64,000 nucleotides of DNA. It comes from Myxacorys chilensis ATA2-1-KO14 (lineage in GTDB: Bacteria > Cyanobacteriota > Cyanobacteriia > Leptolyngbyales > Leptolyngbyaceae). This document shows positions 19,561 to 28,280 of the stretch, piece by piece. The stretch covers positions 62,001 through 126,000 of the forward strand of contig JAHHHP010000005.1 in assembly GCA_019359275.1 (NCBI GenBank), given 5' to 3'. The notes below the pieces were generated by a model that did not search any database, was not told where the DNA came from, and was given only the letters and a program-made list of their open reading frames with translations. The translations under genes and the position numbers were made by a program. Within the stretch, counting starts at the first letter, position 1; each line of letters opens with the position of its first letter.

Positions 19561-20229
19561 TCATACCGCCCTGATCTCACTGACTTCTAAATGAAATTCC
19601 CCCGGATGGAATTTAGGGTTGAGTGCTCCGTCGTACTCAAATTTGCTGAGCATGAGTTGCAGCGATCGCACTCGACTCGAATTCACTGGCATTGCATTTG
19701 CCATTGTTTTCGCTCGAAACACAGGAATCAGTTCTGAAAACGAAACTCGAACGTTAATCCACTCGTGCGCCACGGTATCAAACGAGTAAGAGTATCCGAT
19801 ACTGTCCCAACCGTCATCATCGCGCACTAAAAATTTGTAGCGATTGCCGTCGCCCTTAACCCGCAGTTCAATCCCGGTGTAGCCGGACAGATCGATGGCT
19901 GGATCAAAATTTCGAGTCCGTACTGAGGCAAACCCGCCGGAGTTGTTAGTTGAGACATTGCCTGCAAATATCGCTTTGCCATTACTCCACTGAAACGAGC
20001 TATTGCTGACGCCACCCATGACGACATCGTCCAACGCGCCCCATGTTTTGGAAATATCAGTTGCAGAATTGCTAAAGTCGAACAGAATCCGTTCGTTACC
20101 TTGTCCTGTAAGGTCGGCTTGAGGATTAGGACGGGGTTGTATCATTTTTTGAATCCAACTGACAACAGGAATCGCTTCAAAATAGTCTAGCGTTTGAATG
20201 AATCTACCGAGATCCCATTTCTGCGTCAT
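19561..20229 (-). CDS. CIA30-family protein
   Basis: This 222-residue protein belongs to the CIA30 family (complex I intermediate-associated protein 30), named after a mitochondrial complex I assembly factor. Key segments are DDVVMGGVSNSSF, FAGNVSTNNSGGFASVR, the galactose-binding-like core LRVKGDGNRYKF, and the C-terminal PGEFHLEVSEIRAV. No membrane segment is evident. In cyanobacteria the role is not settled; assembly of NDH-1 or another complex is inference from the family name. It stands alone. Confidence 0.85.
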   Translation of the reverse strand: MTQKWDLGRFIQTLDYFEAIPVVSWIQKMIQPRPNPQADLTGQGNERILFDFSNSATDISKTWGALDDVVMGGVSNSSFQWSNGKAIFAGNVSTNNSGGFASVRTRNFDPAIDLSGYTGIELRVKGDGNRYKFLVRDDDGWDSIGYSYSFDTVAHEWINVRVSFSELIPVFRAKTMANAMPVNSSRVRSLQLMLSKFEYDGALNPKFHPGEFHLEVSEIRAV

Positions 20230-20439
20230 GGCTGCGCTTTGGTAGAGAACATCTTCATTTTAGTGAAACGCTCAATTGGAAACCGGATGAATGAAGTACG
20301 GAAATACGAATTGAGTTTTATACGTTGTAAGCGCTTGGTGTCCCTACTTGGTTCAACGACTTGAAGCAGTGCAAGGCTTTAGGAAGATGGCGATCGCAGA
20401 TCCTTGCTCTATTCTTGCTCTAGGCAGTGGGAAGGAACT

Positions 20440-20490
20440 TTATTTGACGACACTATTTATTTGAAGACGCCATTTATTTGACGACACTAT
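20440..20490 (+). repeat. Three 17-bp tandem repeats ending at a start codon
   Basis: Three contiguous 17-bp units at 20440-20456, 20457-20473 and 20474-20490, consensus TTATTTGAcGACaCtAT. Units 1 and 3 are identical; unit 2 differs at three positions. The last two bases of unit 3 are the A and T of the ATG of the next gene. Confidence 0.9.
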
Positions 20491-21382
20491 GTTGCAATTT
20501 CAGCCCCCTGGATTTGGACAAAAAACCATTCAGACATCGCTCGGCGCGATCGCATACTACACCCCGATCGATTCACCTTGGACATCGGATTCCGCCTCAT
20601 CTCCGATTGTCTTTCTCCACAGCTTTGGTGGCGGAGCTTCTGCTTACGAATGGTCAAAAGTCTATCCCACATTTGCCAATACACATCGCGTCATTGCACC
20701 TGATTTGATTGGTTGGGGAAGCTCAGATCATCCAGCTCGAAATTATCGCGTGGATGATTATTTGACCACGATCGCAGAAGTGATTCAGCAGGTCTCCGAA
20801 GAGCCGGTAACGCTAGTTGCTTCGTCGCTGACAGGAGCGATCGCTGTTCGCCTCGCCGTGGAGCGCCCTCAATTAGTTCAGTCGCTCTTTCTTAGCTGTC
20901 CGTCCGGGTTTGCGGATTTTGGACAAGATGCAGGGCGCCGAATTCCGTTGCAAGTCATTGGGTTGCCGCTTCTTGATCGCGCGATTTATGCGATTGGCGC
21001 AACAACAGAGTTAGCCGTTCGGAACTTTTTGGAGCAATTTCTGTTTGCGAAGCGCAACCGCATCACCGATGAAATGGTTTCAGCCTATCTAGAATCAGCG
21101 CGTCAGCCCAATGCAGAATATTCTGCCTTAGCGTTTTTGCGAGGCGATTTGTATTTTGATTTATCAATGTACCTGTCTCAACTGACGATTCCGACCGCGA
21201 TCGTGTGGGGCGAACAGGCACAGTTTACGTCGATCGATCTAGGTCGTCGTTTAGCGGCCCTAAATCCTCAAGCGATTCAGAGCTTTCAGTCCATTCCTAA
21301 TGCGGGCGTTTTATCTCATCTGGAGCAGCCCGGTGTCATAGCAGGCTTGTTATTGCAATGGTTGCAATTTCACACCCGATGA
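20489..21382 (+). CDS. Alpha/beta hydrolase
   Basis: A soluble 297-residue alpha/beta-fold hydrolase. The oxyanion region is HSFGGGASAYEW. The nucleophile elbow reads VASSLTGAIA rather than the usual GxSxG, with the first residue Ala; the putative serine precedes LTG. The acid is probably in the VWGEQAQFTS region and the His in VLSHLEQP near the C-terminus. Cyanobacterial paralogues of this kind are uncharacterised, so the substrate is unknown. The ATG is formed at the end of a 17-bp tandem repeat, which puts repeats instead of a purine-rich ribosome-binding site directly before the gene. Confidence 0.85.
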   Translation: MLQFQPPGFGQKTIQTSLGAIAYYTPIDSPWTSDSASSPIVFLHSFGGGASAYEWSKVYPTFANTHRVIAPDLIGWGSSDHPARNYRVDDYLTTIAEVIQQVSEEPVTLVASSLTGAIAVRLAVERPQLVQSLFLSCPSGFADFGQDAGRRIPLQVIGLPLLDRAIYAIGATTELAVRNFLEQFLFAKRNRITDEMVSAYLESARQPNAEYSALAFLRGDLYFDLSMYLSQLTIPTAIVWGEQAQFTSIDLGRRLAALNPQAIQSFQSIPNAGVLSHLEQPGVIAGLLLQWLQFHTR

Positions 21383-21771
21383 CTTGAGATGCCCTAGCTT
21401 AATATTTTTGCTTCTTTTTTAATACTAAATTTTGCTTCAACCTATTTCTAGGATGGGCGCTTTTAGGCTGCGATCGCCAGTGTAGCGGTTCTTTAGCATC
21501 GAAAAAGCTTAGAGATACTGCCATTAGCTATCAAAATTATCAGCGTTTGATCGCGGCACTTAGTCCTTTGACCTGGAAATAAAATAACTAGTTTGTGCCC
21601 AAAACTTCATTGGACAAGGGCTTTATACGAACGAACGCCAGGCCGCAACAAAACTTAATCATCAGTTATTGAGAATTTATGTAGATTATTTGAAGTGAAC
21701 TAATTGAGTCTAGCTCTCAATAGATAAAACACTGTTCGATCTGAATCAACGTTATTGGATTCCCAAAAACG
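21383..21771. other. Intergenic stretch between convergent genes
   Basis: AT-rich spacer after the hydrolase gene with a T-rich run near 21398-21421 and no gene or tRNA seen. The dpsA terminator lies at its right edge. Confidence 0.5.
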
Positions 21772-21812
21772 AAAAATCGCCGTAGAGAGAACATGTCTGT
21801 CTCTACAGCGAT
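21772..21812 (-). terminator. Terminator of dpsA
   Basis: A 13-bp stem with one mismatch: 21776-21788 pairs with 21800-21812. On the minus strand it ends in a short T-run. It lies about 25 bases after the dpsA stop. Confidence 0.85.
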
Positions 21813-21836
21813 CTGTAACCTAATTAAACGACTTCA

Positions 21837-22373
21837 CTATCGACCAATGACTAAAGTATCGGGCGCAAGGAAGTGGGTAATATGAAATGTACGGTCTTCG
21901 GTTGTAAGCAAAATCTTTTCATACAGATAGCGAGTCGCGCGATCGCCCAACGATTCCGCTTGAGCCGCTCGCCGTCTGAGTTCGCCAATGATGGCTTGTT
22001 CTGCGCTGAGGTCATGCTCTAACATGACTCGGCAGGAATATACATCATCTGACTCGGGCGTGAAGCAGCATAGCTCAGACAGCTTGCTAAAGCTCACGGC
22101 GGGAATGCCACCTAACCCATTGAGCCGCTCACCAATCTCGTGGGCATACTCTTGAGCCTCCTCGTAGCTTTCATTAAAAAACTGATGCAGCGAATAGAAC
22201 TCTGCTCCTTCGACGACAAGATGTTGCTTTTGGTACTGCAAGTACAACGCTTGAAAACTGGCAAATAGAATATTTAATCCTTCGCAAACTGGCTCAGTCG
22301 TTGAGCGCTCTAGCAAGACCGGATTGTCTACAATCTGTCCGAAAGGACGAACTAGCATCTGAGCATCAACCAT
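21837..22373 (-). CDS. dpsA: Dps-family ferritin-like protein
   Basis: Dps proteins form 12-subunit cages that bind DNA or store iron while using up hydrogen peroxide. The four-helix pattern is clear. The first ferroxidase His lies in [18 protein letters not shown]. The usual VDEIAER segment reads AHEIGER, so the conserved Asp ligand is His while the Glu remains. Cyanobacterial DpsA such as that of Thermosynechococcus has the same change and binds metal unusually. At 178 residues it is of normal length. A good Shine-Dalgarno (AGGAGA) precedes the ATG. A set of 13-bp repeats lies upstream at 22392-22437. Confidence 0.9.
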   Translation of the reverse strand: MVDAQMLVRPFGQIVDNPVLLERSTTEPVCEGLNILFASFQALYLQYQKQHLVVEGAEFYSLHQFFNESYEEAQEYAHEIGERLNGLGGIPAVSFSKLSELCCFTPESDDVYSCRVMLEHDLSAEQAIIGELRRRAAQAESLGDRATRYLYEKILLTTEDRTFHITHFLAPDTLVIGR

Positions 22374-22391
22374 GGGGTTCTCCTGTGAATA

Positions 22392-22437
22392 TGTTTCCTT
22401 AACGTGTTTCCTTAAGTGTTCTCTTAACGTGTTCTCC
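22392..22437 (-). repeat. Short tandem repeats upstream of dpsA
   Basis: Three and a half units of 12-13 bp on the plus strand: TGTTTCCTTAACG, TGTTTCCTTAAG, TGTTCTCTTAACG, then TGTTCTCC. They start 19 bases before the dpsA ATG, so they fall in the leader or promoter. They could be operator half-sites, but no known regulator site is recognised. Confidence 0.7.
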
Positions 22438-22630
22438 GTTCAGCAGGACTCAGCAAGGGATAGACATAGTATTCAGTAACTTTGTACCGCTACACGCCTC
22501 TATAAACGATTGAGCCATGTTTTCTATTAAAAAGCAAGCGAGAAAAGCGGCTTGCCAAGCCACAGTTGAGAGGAGTTTTTAATACTGAAATTGTAACAAT
22601 TTCTACTTTGAGATAACGATTAAGTTCCGA

Positions 22631-22987
22631 ATGGTTGTGCTGCCCAATTTAGAGATGAAATGTCCTCACTGTTACTCTGAGCAAACTAGTAAAAATGGTC
22701 ACCGTCGGGGAAAACAATCTTATCTTTGCAAACATTGCGGACGGCAGTTTGTCGAGTCTTATTCATCTAGAGGTTACTCTGAAGATGCTAAACAGATCTG
22801 CTTAAAAATGTATTGTGATGGGGCTGGGTTGAGAGCGATCGAGCGAGCGACAGGAATCAGCCATAACACAGTAAGTAACTGGGTTAAGCAAGCAGGGTTA
22901 ACTCTCCGAGAACCATCTGCGGGAGACGACTTAGAAGAGAATTTAGGCTCTCGCTCTTCCAATTTCCAAATCAATAGTAGAGTTTGA
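22631..22987 (+). mobile_element. Solitary IS1-family InsA-like protein
   Basis: The 118-residue protein has the InsA layout: zinc ribbon (CPHCYSEQTSKNG, then CKHCGRQF) followed by a helix-turn-helix (LRAIERATGISHNTVSNWVKQ). In IS1-type elements this ORF is joined by frameshifting to InsB, which carries the DDE transposase. No InsB-like sequence and no terminal inverted repeats were seen around it. The last 25 residues (from about LREPSAGDD) do not resemble IS1. It is therefore a remnant or a captured DNA-binding protein. Start may be ATG 22631 or the ATG of MKCPHC at 22655. Confidence 0.7.
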
Positions 22988-23145
22988 AAAATAGCTTAGA
23001 TTCTTTAACTTATGCAGCTTGAAAAGCTGAACTAACGATATCTTCAAACCTGAATTGATAGCAGAAAATTCATCATTACATCATTTAGCACCCTCATAAA
23101 AATCTGACCAGACAAGTTGAATACTATTGCAACTCTTTGTAATCT

Positions 23146-23397
23146 GTGAGTACCCCCGTGAATTTAGAAAATTCCCCTTACCTATCGAGTGCGATCGTCG
23201 AAATTCAGTGTGACGATCGCTGGCAAGTTTACTTTCGACTACAAGAATTAGACGTGCAGTGCTGGTGCGCGGCTCATCAACCCTTGACCGTGCGCGTGGA
23301 TAGCGCGATCGCACTGATTCACGTCTGGAGCGTGGTGAAGCAAACCGAGGCGCGATCGCAGCTCATTGAATGGTTAGAGGCGTGTTGGTGCGATTAG
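23146..23397 (+). CDS. Small conserved cyanobacterial protein next to tpiA
   Basis: An 83-residue Trp- and Cys-rich protein (RWQVYFRLQELDVQCWC, then IEWLEACWC). I recognise it only as a small conserved cyanobacterial type; no function known. GTG 23146 is the longest start and GTG 23158 is possible. It lies 81 bases before tpiA on the same strand and may be co-transcribed with it. No signal peptide or membrane helix. Three cysteines in CWC and CWC-like pairs could bind a metal, but that is speculation. Confidence 0.65.
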   Translation: MSTPVNLENSPYLSSAIVEIQCDDRWQVYFRLQELDVQCWCAAHQPLTVRVDSAIALIHVWSVVKQTEARSQLIEWLEACWCD

Positions 23398-23478
23398 CGC
23401 AATTAGCACATTCAAAAATGTCCCCTAAAGCCGTAGACTGAAGGATGCTATTGAACGTGATTTTGGGCTGAGCGACCT

Positions 23479-24210
23479 GTGCGAAAAGTTATCATTGCTG
23501 GCAATTGGAAGATGTTTAAAACTCAATCGGAGACAATTGAGTTTTTACAGGGTTTTTTGCCCCAACTAGACACCACTCCTGACGATCGAGACATTGTGTT
23601 GTGCGCTCCGTTCACCGATTTGGGAACGTTGTCTAGAAATTTGCATGGTAGCCGCATTCAGATCGGCGCTCAGAACGTCCACTGGGCAGAGTCGGGAGCG
23701 TTTACGGGCGAGATTTCTGCCGCCATGCTTATTGAATTGAGCGTCCGCTATGTGGTGATTGGGCACAGTGAGCGCCGACAGTTTTTTGGCGAAACTGACG
23801 AAACGGTAAACCAGCGGCTCAAGGCGGCGCAAAAAGCGGGTCTCATTCCTATCCTGTGTGTGGGCGAAAGCAAGCAGCAGCGAGACGCCGGAGAAACGGA
23901 ATCGGTGATCTTCAAGCAGTTAGAAAAAGGGTTAGTCGGCATCGATCAGCAGAATTTAGTGATTGCCTATGAACCTATTTGGGCGATCGGTACGGGGGAC
24001 ACCTGTGCATCGGACGAGGCAAATCGCGTTGTTGGTCTGATTCGGAAGCAGTTGAGCAACCCAAACATCACAATTCAATATGGTGGCTCGGTTAAGCCTG
24101 ACAACATTGATGAGATCATGATGCAACCAGAAATTGACGGAGCACTAGTGGGAGGCGCAAGCTTAAACCCGCAAGATTTCGCGAAGCTAGTCAATTATGG
24201 CAAGATCTAG
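23479..24210 (+). CDS. tpiA: Triosephosphate isomerase
   Basis: TpiA interconverts dihydroxyacetone phosphate and glyceraldehyde 3-phosphate in glycolysis and the Calvin cycle. All catalytic parts are visible: AGNWKM with the Lys, VIGHSERR with the catalytic His, [10 protein letters not shown] with the catalytic Glu and flexible loop, and the phosphate-binding IQYGGSV and GALVGGASL. The 243 residues are normal. The start is GTG 23479, which gives [12 protein letters not shown]. The small conserved gene lies just upstream. Confidence 0.97.
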   Translation: MRKVIIAGNWKMFKTQSETIEFLQGFLPQLDTTPDDRDIVLCAPFTDLGTLSRNLHGSRIQIGAQNVHWAESGAFTGEISAAMLIELSVRYVVIGHSERRQFFGETDETVNQRLKAAQKAGLIPILCVGESKQQRDAGETESVIFKQLEKGLVGIDQQNLVIAYEPIWAIGTGDTCASDEANRVVGLIRKQLSNPNITIQYGGSVKPDNIDEIMMQPEIDGALVGGASLNPQDFAKLVNYGKI

Positions 24211-24308
24211 TTGAAGGTGTGGTAGCGGATTTGGTAACAGATGCAGAGGTAGCGATCGCCCTCCAGCAACAGTTTGCAAAGGACAACAGATAATAGCGAG
24301 ACGTTTCC

Positions 24309-25058
24309 TTATCCAAATCGATAGCCAAATCCTCGAACCGTAATAATGTACTGCGGGCTGCTAGGCTCGATTTCTAACTTTTCGCGCAGCCATCGGATGT
24401 GAACATCCACTGTTTTTGAATCGCCCAAGTAACTGATTCCCCAGACTCGTTCTAGAAGTTCTTCGCGGGCAAAGACACGCCGGGGAGTTTGCATAAATAG
24501 TTCGAGCAGCGAGAACTCTTTAGGAGAAAGACTGATTTCTTCACCGCGAACTGTGACTCGAAATTCTTGCAGATAGAGAACAATGTCTTGAAACTGAAGC
24601 ACAGGAGAAGCTTGAGCGCTAGGTTGAGATTGACGACGCAACAGCGCCCGACAACGGGCAACTAATTCCCGCAACCCAAATGGTTTTGTGAGATAGTCAT
24701 CCGCCCCAACTTCCAGCCCTACCACAATATCAGTTTCGCTTCCTCTAGCACTCAAAATCAGAATGGGCATTGTGTTCCCCTCTTGCCGTATCAATCGGCA
24801 CAGATCCAACCCCCCAGTGTAAGGAATCATCAGATCCAGGATCAGCAAATCGATTGTGGGGATAGCAGATGCGGTTTGCGATTCACCTTGCGAAGTCCTA
24901 GAGGAGCGTTGAAGGAGTTGAAGAGCTTGACGACCATCTTTGGCAGTCAGGACTTGATAGCCTTCTTGAGTGAGGGCAAGGGTAACGGGTTCGAGAATCA
25001 AAGGTTCATCGTCAACGACTAAAATGCAAGCAAGATAGGGAGTTTCGGACAGTTGCAT
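24309..25058 (-). CDS. OmpR/PhoB-type response regulator, SphR-like paralogue
   Basis: A 249-residue regulator with receiver (ILVVDDEP acid pair, phospho-Asp in LLILDLMIP, Lys in YLTKPFG) and winged-helix DNA-binding domain (SPKEFSLLELFM, then TVDVHIRWLREKLE and the closing VRGFGYRFG). It closely resembles the SphR at 61106-61873 in the same window. It lies 355 bases after pstB on the same strand and no kinase gene adjoins it. A role in phosphate control is therefore likely but inferred. The paired regulator beside the SphS-type kinase is the better candidate for SphR itself. Confidence 0.88.
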   Translation of the reverse strand: MQLSETPYLACILVVDDEPLILEPVTLALTQEGYQVLTAKDGRQALQLLQRSSRTSQGESQTASAIPTIDLLILDLMIPYTGGLDLCRLIRQEGNTMPILILSARGSETDIVVGLEVGADDYLTKPFGLRELVARCRALLRRQSQPSAQASPVLQFQDIVLYLQEFRVTVRGEEISLSPKEFSLLELFMQTPRRVFAREELLERVWGISYLGDSKTVDVHIRWLREKLEIEPSSPQYIITVRGFGYRFG

Positions 25059-25370
25059 ACAGGCGCTCGTAACAGCAATTCTCGCATCTCAGAACTTTAA
25101 AATTCCAGCATTAACTAATGCTCTTTGTTGACATAGAGACACCTGTTAAAAGCTTCCTACCTTTTCTTCTAGCGAGAAGACAGTAGGATTTGAACGTTCA
25201 AGGATTGCTGAGTTGTCGTGCAATACTGCTTATGTAGCCTACTGTTCTCAAGCCAGCTTCCTCAGGAAATAGGCTTGTGGTAGTAAGGCTGTCGGCATGT
25301 TGCCCGATGCGTGAACCACCTCTAGAATACGTGTCGCGCCGTTCACTCAGGTTAAGGTTATTTAAAAAAT

Positions 25371-25422
25371 AGATTAAGCCTTCGCTTCAACAAAACAGAT
25401 TAAGCTTTCGCTTCAACCAAAT
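25371..25422 (-). repeat. 26-bp tandem duplication across the pstB stop codon
   Basis: Units 25371-25396 and 25397-25422 match at 23 of 26 positions (AGATTAAGCYTTCGCTTCAA at the left of each). The right unit contains the last codons and TGA stop of pstB; the left one is a copy of it placed just downstream of the gene. Confidence 0.9.
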
Positions 25423-26231
25423 CGCCCTTCAATATAGTCGCGCGTCCGAGAATGGGTTGCAGACCCAAAAATTTTAGCAGTTGAGTCCAGTTCAATTAAC
25501 CGCCCCACTTGGCTTTCGTCCGTGCTGAAAAAGGCAGTGTAGTCTGAGATGCGAGCCGCTTGCTGCATGTTATGAGTGACAATGACGATCGTCAACTCCT
25601 GCTGTAAGGAGCGAATCAGTTCTTCAATTTTGAGGGTTGCGATCGGATCGAGGGCAGAACACGGCTCGTCCATCAGCAAGACTCGTGGTTTTACCGCTAA
25701 CGCCCGCGCAATGCACAATCGCTGCTGCTGCCCGCCCGACAAGCTTAATGCCGATTTCTTCAGACTATCTTTGACCTCATTCCACAAGGCGGCATCGCTG
25801 AGTGCTGACTCAACCACATCATCCAACACAGCGCGAGACGGACGACTAAACACCCGCACACCATAAGCCACATTATCGTAAATGCTAGTTGGAAATGGGT
25901 TGGGCTTTTGAAACACCATTCCGATTTGACGTCTTAAGCGATTGAGGTTGACTCGCTGACTGTAAATGTTTTGTCCAAAAAATTGAATCTCGCCCTTGAC
26001 TCGCATGTTGCTTTCGAGTTCACCAATGCGGTTAAGTACTTTGATAAAGGTTGATTTACCGCATCCGGACGGGCCGATAATTGCGGTTACTTGTCCTGGG
26101 TAAACGTCAATTGAGACCTCTTCAAGAACTTGGCGATTTCCGTAGTAAACATCTACACTGCGAGCGCAAAGTGCTAGATCCGATTCGGAAGATGTGGCGA
26201 GACTAGGGGTTGGAGAGTTGGGGGATGACAT
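25413..26231 (-). CDS. pstB: Phosphate ABC transporter ATPase PstB
   Basis: PstB powers high-affinity phosphate import by the PstSCAB complex at the inner membrane. Motifs are intact: Walker A GPSGCGKST, Q-loop MVFQKPNPFP (typical for PstB), signature LSGGQQQR, Walker B VLLMDEP, and H-loop VTHNMQQA. There is an extra N-terminal stretch of about 20 residues rich in Ser, Thr and Pro before LCARSVDVYYG. It is last in the leftward pstS-pstC-pstA-pstB order, 99 bases after pstA. A 26-bp duplication covers its stop codon. Confidence 0.97.
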   Translation of the reverse strand: MSSPNSPTPSLATSSESDLALCARSVDVYYGNRQVLEEVSIDVYPGQVTAIIGPSGCGKSTFIKVLNRIGELESNMRVKGEIQFFGQNIYSQRVNLNRLRRQIGMVFQKPNPFPTSIYDNVAYGVRVFSRPSRAVLDDVVESALSDAALWNEVKDSLKKSALSLSGGQQQRLCIARALAVKPRVLLMDEPCSALDPIATLKIEELIRSLQQELTIVIVTHNMQQAARISDYTAFFSTDESQVGRLIELDSTAKIFGSATHSRTRDYIEGRFG

Positions 26232-26330
26232 GGGAGAGAGAAGATCAGGGATGAAGAATGAAGAGGTAAGTTATGCGACTAGCGCAGAGCGCAGCTTCAG
26301 AAGAACCACACATGTCGTTAACGTATGTTG

Positions 26331-27209
26331 TTAACGCTTGCGGGTGATCAGTCGCGAGAGCAGATTGGTGAGTAGCACCATTCCGAGCAGCACAACCGAC
26401 GCCGTCCACGCCAACTGAGTTTGTTCGGGAAAGGGAGAGCCAGAGTAGTTGTAGATCATGACGGACAGCGACGGAGTTGGATTGAGAATATTTTCGATCC
26501 AGCTTTGACTAAAGAGGGCGGTGAATAGCAACGGCGCAGTTTCTCCAGAAACACGAGCAACGGCAAGTAAAACGCCAGTTGTGATACTTGGTAATGCTGA
26601 TGCTAATACAATTTTGAATGTTGTTTGGATCGAGTTTGCACCCAGCGCGGCAGACGCGAAACGTTGCTGTTGAGGAACAAGCTTCAATGCTTCTTCGATC
26701 GACAGCACTACAATCGGTAACATGATCACTGCCAGTGCAAATGCACCTGCTAACGCCGAGAATCCTTTGTAGTTAAACAGAGTGGCTAATACAATAACGG
26801 CGTAGGCAAAAACGCCAACGACAATCGATGGAACCGCGCTAAGAATTGACATCACAAATCGAACAATCGTTGCTGTCGCACTTGTTTTACCAATTTCGGA
26901 CAAGTAGATTGCCGTGAGAATTCCCAACGGAACGCTGAGCAAGGCTGCGATCGCGACCATTAAAACAGTGCCTTGAATCGCATTGCCAAAGCCACTCGGA
27001 ACTCCGGTTTCCCCGGCGGGTGCTGGCAATGAGGTAAACACCTCCCATTTCAGCCCCGGCAACCCTTGGCGGAAGATCTCAAACAGAATTGAGAGCAGCG
27101 CCATTAAAGCGAGAGCCGTTGAGAGGACTGCGATCGCGCTCATCCCGTAGCTAAACAGAGTGCGTCCAAGCGGAAGCGGCTTCGTCAGTTGTCGATCGAA
27201 AAAAGCCAT
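26331..27209 (-). CDS. pstA: Phosphate ABC transporter permease PstA
   Basis: Inner-membrane permease of the phosphate importer. The 292 residues contain six hydrophobic helices and the permease loop near MLPIVVLSIEEALKLVPQ that contacts PstB. NAIQGTVLMVAIAALLSVPLGI and SVPSIVVGVFAY are typical PstA/PstC segments. ATG 27209 lies 2 bases after the pstC stop, so the two permeases are translationally coupled. Confidence 0.96.
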   Translation of the reverse strand: MAFFDRQLTKPLPLGRTLFSYGMSAIAVLSTALALMALLSILFEIFRQGLPGLKWEVFTSLPAPAGETGVPSGFGNAIQGTVLMVAIAALLSVPLGILTAIYLSEIGKTSATATIVRFVMSILSAVPSIVVGVFAYAVIVLATLFNYKGFSALAGAFALAVIMLPIVVLSIEEALKLVPQQQRFASAALGANSIQTTFKIVLASALPSITTGVLLAVARVSGETAPLLFTALFSQSWIENILNPTPSLSVMIYNYSGSPFPEQTQLAWTASVVLLGMVLLTNLLSRLITRKR

Positions 27210-27211
27210 GG

Positions 27212-28192
27212 CTACTGATGTTTAAATCCAAATATTTTTACAATAAACATCGCTAAGACATTAACCGCTAATGTCAGTGCAAACAGAATTAACGATAAAT
27301 ACATTAATGCACCAATATGCAGTTCATCTAATGCTTCGGGAAACTGATTGGCGAGAATAGCAGGAATCGTATTTCCAGAATCGAGCAATGAGGCGCTAAT
27401 CAGATCAGAGTTGCCAATCACCATTGTCACTGCCATTGTTTCCCCTAATGCCCGTCCCAATCCCAAAATGACGGCTCCGGCAATACCAGACAGACTTGCT
27501 GGCAGCAGAACGGTGAAGATCATTTCCCAACAAGTCGCCCCAAGGGACATAGAAGCGGTGCGAAGATCGGACGGAAAGGACGCCATGACATCGCGGCTGA
27601 TCGCCGCGATCGTTGGCAGAATCATAATGGCTAAAATGACACCTGCCACGAGCATACTAGGCCCAAAGGTTTCGGTACTAAAGAGCGGAATCCAACCGAA
27701 TTGATTGTGCAACCAAAGCTGAATTGGCTTGAGAACGGGAATCAACACAAAAATTCCCCAAAGTCCAACAATGACGCTGGGAATCGAGGCGATCAGTTCA
27801 ACTAAAAATCCGAGCGGCGATCGCACCCAAGCGGGCAAGAACTTTTCACTCGTGACAATGGCAACAAAAATTCCGATCGGAACGGCGAAGAACAGCGCGA
27901 TCGCAGATGACACAACCGTGCCGTACAGATACGTTAGTGCCCCAAACTGGAGTTGACTAACATCCCAATCTTGACTTGTCAAAAACGCTGCACCAAAGGT
28001 TTTAATGGCGGGGAATGCTTGTTTGAAAATGACGCTGCCCATCCAAAATAGGAGCGCGATCGCGGCAAGTGCAATGATCTGGAGAAACCAGGCAAAACTG
28101 CGATCGAGCCAAGCTGTGTCTCCACCCACAATCGATTCTGATTTAAGCGATTCTGATTCAAGAAATTCTGACTGAGCTTTGGAAGAATTCAT
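27212..28192 (-). CDS. pstC: Phosphate ABC transporter permease PstC
   Basis: Second permease of the phosphate importer, 326 residues with about six membrane helices. It has the PstC features TYLYGTVVSSAIALFFAVPI, IPSVIVGLWGIFVL and GLGRALGETMAVTMVIGN. The N-terminal tail repeats SES-type residues (FLESESLKSES), encoded by an imperfect DNA repeat. The start lies 19 bases after a hairpin with U-tract (28211-28245), so its expression probably depends on read-through from pstS. Confidence 0.96.
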   Translation of the reverse strand: MNSSKAQSEFLESESLKSESIVGGDTAWLDRSFAWFLQIIALAAIALLFWMGSVIFKQAFPAIKTFGAAFLTSQDWDVSQLQFGALTYLYGTVVSSAIALFFAVPIGIFVAIVTSEKFLPAWVRSPLGFLVELIASIPSVIVGLWGIFVLIPVLKPIQLWLHNQFGWIPLFSTETFGPSMLVAGVILAIMILPTIAAISRDVMASFPSDLRTASMSLGATCWEMIFTVLLPASLSGIAGAVILGLGRALGETMAVTMVIGNSDLISASLLDSGNTIPAILANQFPEALDELHIGALMYLSLILFALTLAVNVLAMFIVKIFGFKHQ

Positions 28193-28210
28193 CAGGTGAC
28201 GGGTCAGTAG

Positions 28211-28245
28211 AAAAAGAAAAGGGGCATCTGTACAGAAGTGCCCCC
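28211..28245 (-). terminator. Attenuator between pstS and pstC
   Basis: GGGGCA (28221-28226) pairs with TGCCCC (28239-28244), and the inner TCTGTACAGA (28227-28236) is itself a palindrome. On the minus strand the stem is followed by TTTTCTTTTT. It sits between pstS and pstC, 19 bases before the pstC start. Partial termination here would give more binding protein than permease, as is usual for ABC importers. Confidence 0.85.
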
Positions 28246-28280
28246 CGACAGGGTGTGAAATCTAAACAACACGTTAGGAA

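Noticed and set aside
24211..24293. Small coding frame after tpiA (ends in AIALQQQFAKDNR)
   Set aside because: Starts inside tpiA in another frame, too short, no recognised family.
25352..25403. Second Pho box upstream of the orphan regulator
   Set aside because: TTAA occurs repeatedly but with 10, 12 and 26-base spacing, partly because of the 26-bp duplication; the 11-bp period is missing.
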